From Membranipora membranacea (taxonomy: Eukaryota > Bryozoa > Gymnolaemata > Cheilostomatida > Membraniporidae), in NCBI GenBank assembly GCA_914767715.1, contig OU612068.1, positions 18,476,001-18,540,000 of the forward strand: DNA of 64,000 bases, in the 5' to 3' direction. Made by a program: the position numbers and the translations under genes. The notes under the pieces were generated by a model, which saw nothing but the letters and a program-made list of their open reading frames with translations, was not told where the DNA came from and searched no databases. Of this stretch, positions 13,914 to 25,400 are shown piece after piece (positions within the stretch are counted from its first letter, which is position 1; the number at the start of each line of letters is the position of its first letter).

Positions 13914-13971
13914 AGCCCTGTTTACACCGCCACTGGTTTTAGTGGCCGTGTAAACAGGGCAAGGTGAAACA
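13914..13971. repeat. Short inverted repeat, MITE-like hairpin
   Basis: GCCCTGTTTACAC and its exact complement GTGTAAACAGGGC enclose a second small stem (GCCACT/AGTGGC). It may be a minimal fold-back transposable element. Confidence 0.8.
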
Positions 13972-14427
13972 TAGGAGGTTGCCACTAGACTATTATTATT
14001 ACCTGATTCGTGTGAGACATTTTATTGACTGTACATATATTATATAATCAGCTGATTAATATTTGATGCAGAAAAGCTGCAGGAATATATAATTAGTCAT
14101 TGGCTTTCTATTCGTGATCTCATAATAAAGGAAATGCAACACGACAGCGATTACAAACCTTGTAAAAATCAATAAGCAAATGAATAGTGTAGGATTTATA
14201 TTCTTTTGTTATGACGTGAATGCATTCAATTCATCAACTCTCTGTCTTAGTAGTTTAATACCTGCATAGTTAGGTGTTTGCATTCCAGTGTTTAGCTTGG
14301 TTTGGTACTTGACCAGGGTACACAACAGCATTTATAGTTTTGCAAAAACACCACTAGCATTGCCATCTCTATCCGTTTGATTTTAATGAGGTCATAATCA
14401 TCGCAGGAACCTTGGCGATCTAGCGAA

Positions 14428-17400
14428 ATGATGGCGATTGGATTCTACGTATTACTGCTTTCATTCTGTTCAACGGTAAGTGATACAAGTGTCCTTGAGC
14501 TTTGAGCAATTGATGCATGGCGGCATATGGGGTTCAAGATATGTTGTACACACTACAAAAAATGTGATCTGGTTGAGCGTATTTAGTGATATCCTCAAAC
14601 AAACATGACAATCCATTAACCACTTTCTTGTTGCGGCTGCTTTTATTGAATTTTGTGTTGTAGGTTGTGTGCCAGTCACCTCCTAGTCGTGATCATACCA
14701 TGGAGGCAAAGCTGATCCAAGATAAGTTTCTAAACAACAGTGACTCTGCAACGTGGGTGTTTGTCCGACCTCCAAGTACTGACGTGGGGGATGCAGTGAA
14801 AGTCAACCTTGGCATCAACTATTTCAGACTGAAGCATATTGATGAGAAGTCCGGGCAACTGACAGCATCATTCTTCGAAACTCGGGTCAGTGGCTTTTTA
14901 TCTTGAACATTCATTGTAACAATCCCAGATCTAACACCGCCTGTTAGATGTTATCTCAACATAATACTATCGCAGTGATATGACGCATGTCCAAAGAAAA
15001 TACAATTCAATTGAAGTATAACCTATGGAGCCCCCCAAACTCATTTTCCCCTCAGCTCCCCCGGCCAGGCAGATCATGATGCTGCTGATCTACATCTAAA
15101 TGGTTTACCTGCCAACTTAATTTTTATGGCTGATGTGAACCGATGAACTGGGGAGAGGGATTTCAGTGTGTGGACTTTGATGGATAAGTTAGCCGTTCTT
15201 GATTTGCAGCAATGGTCATGCTGGCTTATAGCACTGTCTTTGATAGTAAATGTCGGATAGGAAAACAGAAATATTATCTCACTTCATAAGTGCATAACAT
15301 GATGGTGTTTTATGATGGTTTTTATCATTATACACTCTATGACATCTTGGATTACAAGAACATCTCCTAATTCATATTCATATCATCCCTTTCAACAAGC
15401 TTTGTCAACAGATTAGTCTAATCATTGAGGAATAGAAAGGTGTAATATTTCGCATACATGTCTTGTGCCTTGAGGTCTGCGTTTGGAGTCAGTCATGACA
15501 TTTTGATTTTTAATTTCTATAACACTGCCCACGGCATAAGTTCCAGGAAACTTGCCCCAACAAAAGCTGTGTCAACAACTTTTTGCTATTTGCGTTGACT
15601 TTTTTCATTGTTATGTATAGAACTTTTTTTGTGTACCTATGGCATAATGTTACTTCTCTGTCATTGAAAGCCATTAATGAATTGAAATATTGCCAAATCT
15701 CTAGTTAGGAGCTAGTTGATCTAGATATGAGCCAACAGGGCATTGCATTGCAGCAGGCAGTTAATTAGTTGCATGTAGTTGGGGAGAGATTGCTTTACAG
15801 CAGGCCGATTTTTCCTGGTGTTTTCAAGTCTCACACAATTATTTTGTGAAATCTCCCAGAAACTGACTTTCAAAAGTAGTTGAAATAGTATCCCTTTAAG
15901 ATTTGGTGTTGTAAACCTTCACTGCCCTACTACCCCTCATGGCAATACTGAACAGGCTTTGAATTCAGAGGATCTGGTCAGATTTGAAAATGACAGTGAC
16001 ACTAGCCTTTACTTGCAGTGAGAACTAGAATGTTTGTTTGTAATAACCTGGAAAATTGATCTCTTTTGTAAATGAAATCGCTTACTGAACCTACAAAGAG
16101 ACTCAAACAATGAAAATAAATCAAGCGACTGTGTCAATGACCTGTATTGGATAAAATTACAATTTAGGTCTAATCTTAGCTGGATTTAACCTTAGTCTAA
16201 GTGTAATGGGAGTTAGTGGCACTACATTATCAACCACCCATATCCAAACGTGTGGTTGATATTGTAATGCCACTAACTCCCATTGCTTTGATGAATTGAT
16301 AACCATGTAAATGGTTTACCTGCATACACTATTTTGTAGGCTGATGTTGACTGTGGCAGCACATTGACAAGTGAGTCATTCTCTTAAAACAACTCCTGAT
16401 TGATATTTTGTTGCCTTATTTATAGTCGTGGCTTGATGCAAGGTTGCAATGGAACCCTGAAGACTATAACGGCATATCAAAGATCAGTTTACCTCCAAGC
16501 TATATCTGGACGCCAGACTTCCAATATATGCATGACAGGTGTGTAACACATCCATTGTTTGACATTTTTTATCTATTTTGTTTCATTTGAAAAGTCATGC
16601 AACATGATTGAGTGGAAACAGCCCCTATTGTTGTTGTTGAGCACCAGTGGTATGCCAAATATAAATGAAAAGCTAGACTTCAGAGCGCCAACACCTTTAC
16701 AGCATCGAGTTGTCTACTCATTTTGGGAGAAGAGACAATTTCAACTGTTTCGTGAAATCTGTGATATTTTGAATTCAGGCCAAATGTCCTGTACCTTACC
16801 TTCTCTAGACTCGGACCCAAAAGGCCAACCAACAGTCTATGATGTTTTTTTAGAGGCGGAGTCATTGAGTTTGACAATCATCCTGTTTATGGAGCCAAGG
16901 CAGTTATTCACAATACAGGGATGGTGATACATGTACCAGAAGTGGAAACATCTTTCGCCTGTCAGTTTGATCTGACTTGGTTTCCCTTTGACACCCAGTA
17001 TTGTGATCTAGAACTACTCTCATGGATACACCACAAAGAGGAGGTCTGCTCTACATTAAACTAGAAACAAGTTTGCATTGGTATTATCCTCTAACAGTAT
17101 GTGTAAGAATATCCAGAATCAGTGTAGATTTGCAAACACTTGTAAAAATGTAGGTAGTGAAATCAATTCTGTTTCAAGTAAGATAAAATCTTAAACTTAT
17201 ATCAATATGAACGTAATTTATTTTATGCATGAAACATTCACAGAAAGGTTTAGAAGGAGCTCAATGAACATATCTCTCAATGGCCCGCACAAGCTTGTTC
17301 ATTGTAAGATCCATTGTTGTGCCCGAGCCTGTTTGCTTGGCACAAATAATTGTAGGTTGTAACCTGTGAGTCATTTTTAGGTTTCTACCTGTTAACAGTG

Positions 17401-20212
17401 ATTTGTCCTTCCAGCGATTGCCTACATAGTTGTTTCTCTCACTCATTTAGTTATGGTTCATACCTCCTACATTTTATGATCCTACAGCTTGAAGCATTAG
17501 TATCAACTGATATGGGGGACTCCTCAAGGATTCTCCATCATGCCGACTGGACAGTTAAAGAGGTCAACATGACCAGTACATCTAAAACCTATGACTGCTG
17601 TCCGGAAACATACCAAACCGTGAGTCATACTATTAAGCTTTTCGCAGCATACAGTTTAGCTTGATAACCTATAATCAGTAGCGCGAGTTTGATAACTTTC
17701 GGAGTTTGTTTTACTCTCTTTATTAATTGAATCGTCTACAAAAGGAAAGCAAACCCCTGCAACTTATTATGTCTACAACAGTCTTAGTTGAATATCAACA
17801 GCATGGTAGAACAATTACATGATCCCCAACAGCTACTCATTACCCATGCAGTGTTCATATTTTACAGATAAAGATCCATACGAAGATCGAAAGAATTTAT
17901 GGCTTCTTTTTCTATGTATTTTGTGTACCATCTGCAATGATCAGCGTCATCCTTCCATTCATCCACATGTATCCTCCTGGGAGCAGTGCAAAACCAATAC
18001 TAGGTGAGAGTTCAATCTAAGGTTCGTCAATGATTTGAGTAAGAACAAAAAAAACTTCTTGATGTCAACAGTATTATGGCAAGCGATGGTATTCAAATCC
18101 CATTTAATGTATCGAACCTGTCACATAAAGCAAAATAAGTAGACCTCATTGTTCCAAAACAATAATATACACCACAGTGACTCTCAATCTAGCATTTCTG
18201 CTACAACTTTCTATCTTGGAAAACATTCACCAAAATGATTACAGTGTCAATAAAATGTATTGAAGAAATTCTTTTTTTTTTTTTAATTATCCTAAAGGTA
18301 ACTTATGTTTTAGCTGGACTCTTATTGGTGAAGTTGTGTATACTGCATGTGGCTTTGTGCAATGTTCTGCAGAACTTTGCTGAAGAAATGATTCCTAAAT
18401 TGAGTAAGTGCCTTAAAAAGAGTTTGGTTGCCTAATTTTTCATCAGGTTATCGATAACATGGTGTTTGAGTTTTGAGGCAGGGCCCTATTTGTCAATAAC
18501 ATCGTGCACACATACTTGCACATTACACATGTGTATCGCTTTTGTATGTATTTGATCATGAGATTTGAGATCATCTGTCTTGTTTAGTTGGACTCCAGCC
18601 CCAATTTCATTAGGTTGTCTCCCCATGACAAGTAGGAAGACAACTACTAACAATTTTTTTCATTTCTTTAATTCAGTTTTGCATTACGAGGTTCAAATGG
18701 TTATGGCAGTAGTGAGTATTATTTGCAGCTCCCTAACTACCTCTCTTGCAAACACAGCTCATTCTACATGCAGGCTACCGAATGTGATCAGAAAGGTAAA
18801 TATACAGACTTAAATAATGCAGTACTGTGTTATACTTTGTAATTTTACAAACTTCCTTCCTTGACATCCCTCACACACCAGACCAAAACCATTATCAAGA
18901 AATGGGATAATCAAGTAGACAGCCAAACTTCTGATTACACAATCAAATAAAACTTCATCTGTACTGCTCAAAGCAGATATCAAATGGTTCTAGGAAACTA
19001 TTTGTTTGGTAACCTGGAAAGAGGTAGATTGAAACTATGGTGAAACCATGAAACTCAATCAATTCTGCTAAATTACAAAAAAGTACTGTGATGAGGACCT
19101 TCAGCAACTTCCCGATGACATACTTCCCATCTGTATATTATTCTAAGAATTAAGAAATCTGTAGACAAGGTTGTTATTTATTTTAGATTTTAGGCGTCAT
19201 ATTGGGGAGGTTGTGCTGCTTTGGCGAGCAAGATGTGAAAGGAGACTTTGCTCAGCTAGGAATGAATATACCTTACGATCGACAGAATGATATGGCTCCA
19301 ATAGTGACAGATTCAGCTCAACCGGATGAACATCAGGGTCATCCTGCAGAGGTAAACATTTAGACAAAATAAACTAATAGACACCCTAGAGGAGTTTTCG
19401 AAGGAGGAAAACTTTGCTGTTTCGCATACGCTAGCCAAAAACTGGTGATAGCTTACAATCATCCCCAAACTAGCTTAACCAAATTTACACTAACATGGAC
19501 TCCTCTATAATGGTACAGAGCATTTATTTTTTGTGAGGTAATAGTTGTGTAGTATGTGTATACCTGGCACTACCTGGGGATAAAAAAAAAACAAAGTTTT
19601 GAACAATTTTAGTTTTGTGATTTCACAGAATGATGGATTCCGCGAGGTTTCTGACAAGCCATGGTCATATTCTGCGATGGTCATACATCACACAAGTTTA
19701 CAAAAATCTAGAAATTGAGTTAATTTCTATTATCACCTCAAATGCAAGAGATTCTCCTCTAGATGCTGCAATACACCTTATTTGAACATTTATCCCATAT
19801 CAGTGAAGCATTACATGAAGTTTGATCCATCTGCCTGCATTTGGAGTTGCTCCCCCACTGGTTGCGCCACCACCAAATGCAGGAAAATGGATCAAACTTG
19901 ATCAAGTGGACCCAAGATTCATCTTCACACATATTTGCGATATTATAATGTGTAACTTACATTATATCAATATTCACATATATTAATCTTCACATATTAT
20001 AATACTTCACATATGTATTATATTAACTATTGAAGGGGTCGTTGGATCGTTTGAATGCAGAGTTGAGCACGTACAGAAGAAAGCAGCAGATCGATAGAGA
20101 GTGGTACCAGCTCGCGATCATCTTGGATAGAATTGCTTTCATTGTGTTCTTGCTGTTCATCATAATTTATTCTGCTGGAATGAGGGATAAAATGATAAAG
20201 ACACCTGTATGA
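14428..20212 (+). CDS. Cys-loop ligand-gated ion channel subunit, nicotinic alpha-like (copy 1)
   Basis: Ten exons: 14428-14475, 14664-14885, 16426-16538, 16854-17043, 17488-17619, 17868-18003, 18314-18403, 18677-18795, 19187-19351, 20036-20212. All phases agree and give 463 residues. Exon 1 is a signal peptide. The extracellular domain has [13 protein letters not shown], the Cys-loop [15 protein letters not shown] with exactly 13 residues between cysteines (164/178), a Trp after it (LLSWIHH, loop B position) and the vicinal pair YDCC (228-229) of loop C, the hallmark of alpha-type acetylcholine subunits. M1 is about 244-270, M2 follows [12 protein letters not shown]3 is about 311-345, then a short cytoplasmic loop and M4 (about 424-450). 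The M2 segment is very divergent: Ala replaces the usual Glu at -1', although Leu at 9' remains by my alignment. The ligand may be acetylcholine or another amine; this is inference. The donor of exon 4 (GTCTGC) is weak but matches the paralogue's position. Confidence 0.9.
16205..16284. repeat. Palindromic MITE, family B copy 1
   Basis: The arms AATGGGAGTTAGTGGCA(C/T)TAC and their complement face each other around a short centre within intron 2 of the first channel gene. A second copy is at 21531-21628 with the same GTTAGTGGCATTACATTATC core. Confidence 0.85.
17112..17330 (+). repeat. Dispersed repeat, copy 2 of 2
   Basis: Collinear with 13116-13400 but shorter through internal deletions. It lies in intron 4 of the first channel gene. 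Confidence 0.85.
19818..19906. repeat. Palindromic MITE, family A copy 1
   Basis: The left end AAGTTTGATCCATCTGCCTG and the right end AGGAAAATGGATCAAACTTG are inverted copies. The element is about 90 bp and sits in intron 9 of the first channel gene. Confidence 0.85.
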
Positions 20213-21530
20213 ATATCATGCAGGCAGTAATCCTCAAATAGAATTTTTTATTGAGCATTCCAAAATGTTGTGGAATGCAAAAAATGATTTTAATACAAAG
20301 TTCAGCATTATAAGAATTAAAACTTGAACATGATGTTAGTAGGATTGCTCATTTTTATTATATTTGGTTAAATTGTTAAACATATTCTTACAGTGTGAGA
20401 TATACATAGATTTAAAAACTTTTTTTAAATCTATGGAGTTATACTAGGAAAGTAGTTGGAAAGAAAATTACTTCAATGCGTATTGATTGCATATCGGGTG
20501 AGCATGCAGCAGCATTTCACCACACTGCAATCAAGTTTTTCAAAGCATCATTATTCAAAGATTATGATAAACAAATACTACATAAAGTAGTGTGTGGTGT
20601 TTGTTTGATTCATGTTGTTGTGCTGTCCAGTATCATTTTGGAACTAGACAAAAACAAGATCTGCGTTACTGACTATCAATCTAAATGTGAATCATGATTA
20701 GGAACATTTAACATTACATAGTTGTATTTGATACCACTTTTTAAAACCCTTGCATCTTCTTTCATGTGTGTTTCACTGTCATTGTCATGCTGTGTACATA
20801 TTATTGGTAAAACCAAATGAATTAAAATACTCTGTCTGGTTGTTCCATATCCATTTCATGGACGTTAAAACCAAAAATTCTTTTAGTGGTTTGCGACATC
20901 ATACCCATCTTTTAGTTCAGCTTACGCTCTCACCTACCTACAGTTTAATTCTTGCTTGAATCAGAATCAGAACTTGTTCCATTCAAACTACCGCAACTCA
21001 TCTTCTACTCTTTTGGTATTTGATTCAGATGGTAAAATAAAGGAATAAGTTTCATCTATAAAAAATGTAAGTTCCAGTTCAGAAGAATTGATCGCCTGTA
21101 ATTGCCTGGTATCTTGTATTTGCCTGCGCTGGAAGCTTCCTGATGGCTTCCTGCTGATGCTGCACATAAGACTTCGTCAAGTCTTTGTCAACCAAAAACA
21201 CTAGCATTCCACCCTAGTTTTCCAAAGATATTACTCAAGATGTATGGTATAAGGTATAACCTAGGAGTTAGCTGCCTGGGCAGGATGTCTGCCTTAATCC
21301 TGACCAAACAAAGTGGACATTAAATTGACTGCACAGAATATTACATACTATTTACTGTAATTTTATTATCTAAAATTTAGCTTACAAAAACATGACGCTC
21401 ACTTTTATTTGAAGAAAAGAAAATTACCTCTTGGTGTTAGTTAGAATGCTTGAGATGAGTAATTGTACCAACTGATCACTAATTTTGAGGTTCTCCAATT
21501 AATTATTTACCCGAAAACCAAGTCTAAGAG

Positions 21531-21628
21531 TTCAGACGGCTGCAATGCGAGTTAGTGGCATTACATTATCAACCACTCATTTGTGTTGAGAATGTAATGC
21601 CACTTACTCGCATTGCAGCCGTCCGAGC
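21531..21628. repeat. Palindromic MITE, family B copy 2
   Basis: Long inverted arms that begin GACGGCTGCAATGCGAGT and continue into the family core GTGGCATTACAT. The arms are better preserved and longer than in copy 1, so this is probably the younger insertion. Confidence 0.9.
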
Positions 21629-22120
21629 ACTCAGACTACCCAAAGCCGTGACTGTTATTTCAATTACACGACTTATCGACTCTTAAACGGCAGCATCAGC
21701 CCAGAGCGGTCGTGGCCAGATAATGTAAGGGGATGTGGTTTCATATCTCCAATTCAGTAGCTAGGATGTGCTTGAAGCAGTATGTTGGGTTGTCATCATC
21801 AGACCTGTTTTGATACTAGATAAGTAGCACCACTCCTTGTTATTCACAAACTGCCAGACGTAATTTTTATAGAACTTCGACTATATTTACAGAACCAGAG
21901 AAACTACTGGTTGCACCTGATTATTAAATAACTTTCGCTTGTAACCAACAGCCTTAGAAACCATATATAAATATATATGAAACAACACAGAAATCTTTAA
22001 TTTCTGCGATCTCCTAGGATGAGCGCTATAAGATCATTTGATCCTTACTTCGAATATGCCAGAATGTTGCCAATGTATCCTCTTACTGGAACAGGGCGCA
22101 AGCACTGTGGGCTTTTCGAA

Positions 22121-22279
22121 GAAAAAATAAATCATTTTCTAGCTCTTAGCATTATTTTTTCCATTAGATTTATAATAACGCATATAATTTGCTTTTAGAA
22201 GTAAAAGTAAATGATATGTGTTGGTATAAATTAAATGAAATAAATCATGCTAAGAGCTAGATCAAATGATTTATTTTGA
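22121..22279. repeat. MITE with about 30-bp terminal inverted repeats, family E
   Basis: The ends AAAATAAATCATTT and CTAGCTCTTAGCAT at the left return inverted at the right (ATGCTAAGAGCTAG and AAATGATTTATTTT). The interior is AT-rich and non-coding. Confidence 0.85.
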
Positions 22280-22427
22280 AATTATTTGGTTAGGTGGAAC
22301 ACCTTCAACCAAGACTTGTCACATTCCACACAGTTCAATGATCTTGTTTATTCACTAGGCAGACGGGTGAGCATAATCATAGCTGTTACAGGATCAAGTA
22401 CGTAACTGGAGAAGACGGCCCGAGACA

Positions 22428-25400
22428 ATGGCTGCTGCATGGATCGCATACCAACTTGTGCTTTGTTGGTGCACAGCCGTAAGTGGCATTCATACTTGTG
22501 ACCATTCCACTTGCTTAGAAGCTGAACTATGAGCAAAAAACCATTATTATCACAAAAAGCCTTGCTTGTTGACCGGTTCCATACCCACAAAGCAATTGAT
22601 AATGCGAACAATAATACTACACTTATGGTGGAGATCTTGCAAAAACTTTGCTTCGTCTGTGAATGCGGAGGGAAATTTAAAAAGTCAGGTATCAAGGCAC
22701 CACGCCTTGATTTGATACCCGAATTTTGCAGTATCACTTCTATGCACAGACGGAATAAACTTGTTCTACCAAAAAAACCCTAAATAGACTGCGCTGTCAT
22801 GTTATGTTATGCAGGTGATTTGTAGTAGATCCAACATTAGAGATCACAATGCAGAAGCTGACCTCATCGATGACCTTTTTCTGAGTAACAATCAGTCAGC
22901 ACTATGGCAGCTAGTGCGACCTCCTAGCAACCGGCATACTGGAGATACGGTACAAGTCAAGTTTGGCATAGATGATCTCAAGCTACTGAACATTGATGAA
23001 AGTACAGGACAGATTACCGCTGCATTCTCTGAATTTTATGTAAGTGTTTGAAAAACGCTTCAGGTACTTGTGTTGAGAGTATTTTTGGTTCCGAATCCAA
23101 TCCAAATTCAGTTTATCTAGTTTGTAATTGTTTGATAATATTAAATTAATTATTGCTAGCATGTCAATTGTGGAAAGTAATTTCCAACCATCATGTTACA
23201 GTAAGGCGGATGGTATGCACAGCATGTAACTGCCTCCAGGCAAAACTCGCCATGGTATATTTACTAAAGTAAAGCTATGAATATAAGTTAAATGAAACGA
23301 TCACTGCTGCATAATGTTAACCAATTACCATACTCTACCTTCAGATGTGGTCAGATGAGAGATTGTCGTGGGACCCTGAGAAATATAACGGGACGAGCAG
23401 TATAAAAATGCCTACCAGGTTCCTCTGGATGCCTGATTTTCAGTACAGACACAATGAGTGAGTTGTATGCTGAACCTAGCCTTTGATTTGATCAAGTTTG
23501 ACCCATAGACCAATACTGATCACGTGATATGCTATTGCATTGCTGATCGATAGAGAGTGAATTAATTCACTTAGCATGAGTGCCATCAGGACGAAGTCTG
23601 TGTGACTACCCGAGGGCAATTTCATAAATTAGAGAACGGGACAGGAACATGTTAGGTACTCAAATTAAATTGACTCTTACGATCAGAGATACACATGTTA
23701 ATAGTGTAGTAAGTTATTAGGTCTATGGTTTGACTCAACGATTTGTCTTAACTTGGAGTGGCTCTCCCTCAAGTCGCTGGCCCACCAGTAAAATGAGAGC
23801 TACACATAATAGAGGCGAATTGGTTACTTGATACGACATCAGTATGGACATTCCAGTGATCGACCCATAGACAAAACACCGGATGGACCCTTCTCATTAT
23901 TTAAGAAAGAAATGAATGGGAGACTTAAGCAGTGATGGATTATAGTGTGATGATTTGCATACCCTTTATTCATGTATAATGTAATATATATTTGTGCTAT
24001 ATTCTCTTTCTGATAGTGGAGGCGAAGTCACTATGAACAACCATCCAAGGATGGGCATAAAGGCACTCATAACAAGCTCTGGTAGAATTCTCTATTGGCC
24101 TAAAAGACAGACTTCATTCACATGTCGATTTGATCTTGTTGAGTTTCCATTTGATACACAAACTTGTAGTATGGAGGTCACCTCAGCCGCTCACCCTAAA
24201 GAGCAGGTAACAACAAACTCATCTCACTTCTCTGTATCCACTGTTCACTTCTGCAGAAAATACAATGAAACATAAACAAATATTTCAATTATATTTGTTC
24301 ATTGCAACAAAGTTGTTTTATACAGTATAGACAGTTTTCTGAGCTCTTATTTATGCCTCAATTCGAAGTTGTCCTCTCTCCAGTTTGGTACTTTTAACCC
24401 ACGCCGCATAGGAAAAACCTGCTGAAAGAGGGTTATCTTGGAAACAGCTTATGTAAGGATAAAAATTATTTTTGATTCAGAGTCTGCACCATTGAAAACC
24501 CTGTGAGACAAGGTTTCCAAATTATTGGAGGCTTGAATGTTGATAAATCTTAATTTTAGTGACGAAAATCATGAAAAATTCTGCCAAATTGTCCGCAAAA
24601 CAGGCAGAAAATGCTTTAATTGACTATCCATATACTAAAATTATTTCCCAAACGATGTCCATTTGAGTTTTCAATGTTGCAGATTCTGAATCAAAAATAG
24701 ATTTTATCCTGTTATAAGCGGTTTTCAAGATAACCCTCTTTTCAGCACGTTTTTCCTATGCGGCGTGGGTTAAAAGTACCAAACTGGAGAGAGGACAACT
24801 CCGAATTGAGGCCTAAATCAGAGCTCAGAAAACTGTCTATTCAAAACTGAATTCAATGAGCAACTAAAACAGCGAGAGTATAGTCAGATATTTTTAACGA
24901 TAATCAGGTCTTTGCCTGCTCTTTTCCATTCAAGTTTTAACTCTTTATTTTTATCATACAAATTCAAAACTAGCATTAATTTTCAGTTGGAGGTTGTAAT
25001 AATAGACTTCAAACACGCAAGCTTACACCATCCAGCAAAGATTGATCACTCAGATTGGGAAATTCTCACAACGAATATCACCAGCGTAGATGAAACTGAC
25101 AGCTACAATTCCACCCATCAGTCAGTAAGTATGTTTTAGTTTTGCGTTGATTCTTTAAACCTACAGCAACAAGCATGTATCAGTACAATTTGCAGCGTTT
25201 CTGAATAACATTACCTAACGTACAATGTTTCTTCCGTCTGATTTATCATATCTGTACACAAACAATGAGGTTCAACTTCATTTTATAAAAAATTAAAACT
25301 AAGATTAGTTGTTTCATGTAAGGCTACATCAAAATGAGTGGTCATCTTTTTTGTAGATCATAATAACGATAGATATGAAGAGACGGCCAGGGTTTCACTA

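Larger units (their letters stand above)
11953..14427. other. Intergenic, repeats only
   Basis: No coding exon is supported between the BTB gene and the first channel gene. The stretch contains one copy of a dispersed repeat (13116-13400) and a short hairpin (13914-13971), listed separately. The promoter of the channel gene should be in its right-hand part. Confidence 0.5.
20213..22427. other. Intergenic between the two channel genes
   Basis: The 3' untranslated region of the first channel gene and the promoter of the second must lie here. Apart from two fold-back elements (21531-21628 and 22121-22279) I see no feature. A 73-codon open frame at 20476 has no recognisable similarity or splice context. 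Confidence 0.5.

Noticed and set aside
16559-16927. 122-codon frame overlapping exon 4 of the first channel gene
   Set aside because: It is in a different frame from the Cys-loop exon, whose phase and motifs are decisive.
20476-20697. 73-codon frame after the first channel gene
   Set aside because: No similarity, no splice context, probably in the 3' untranslated or intergenic region.
22797-22815. CRISPR-like or regulatory reading of the ATGTT/ATGCT runs
   Set aside because: This is animal DNA and the units are plain short tandem repeats without spacers.
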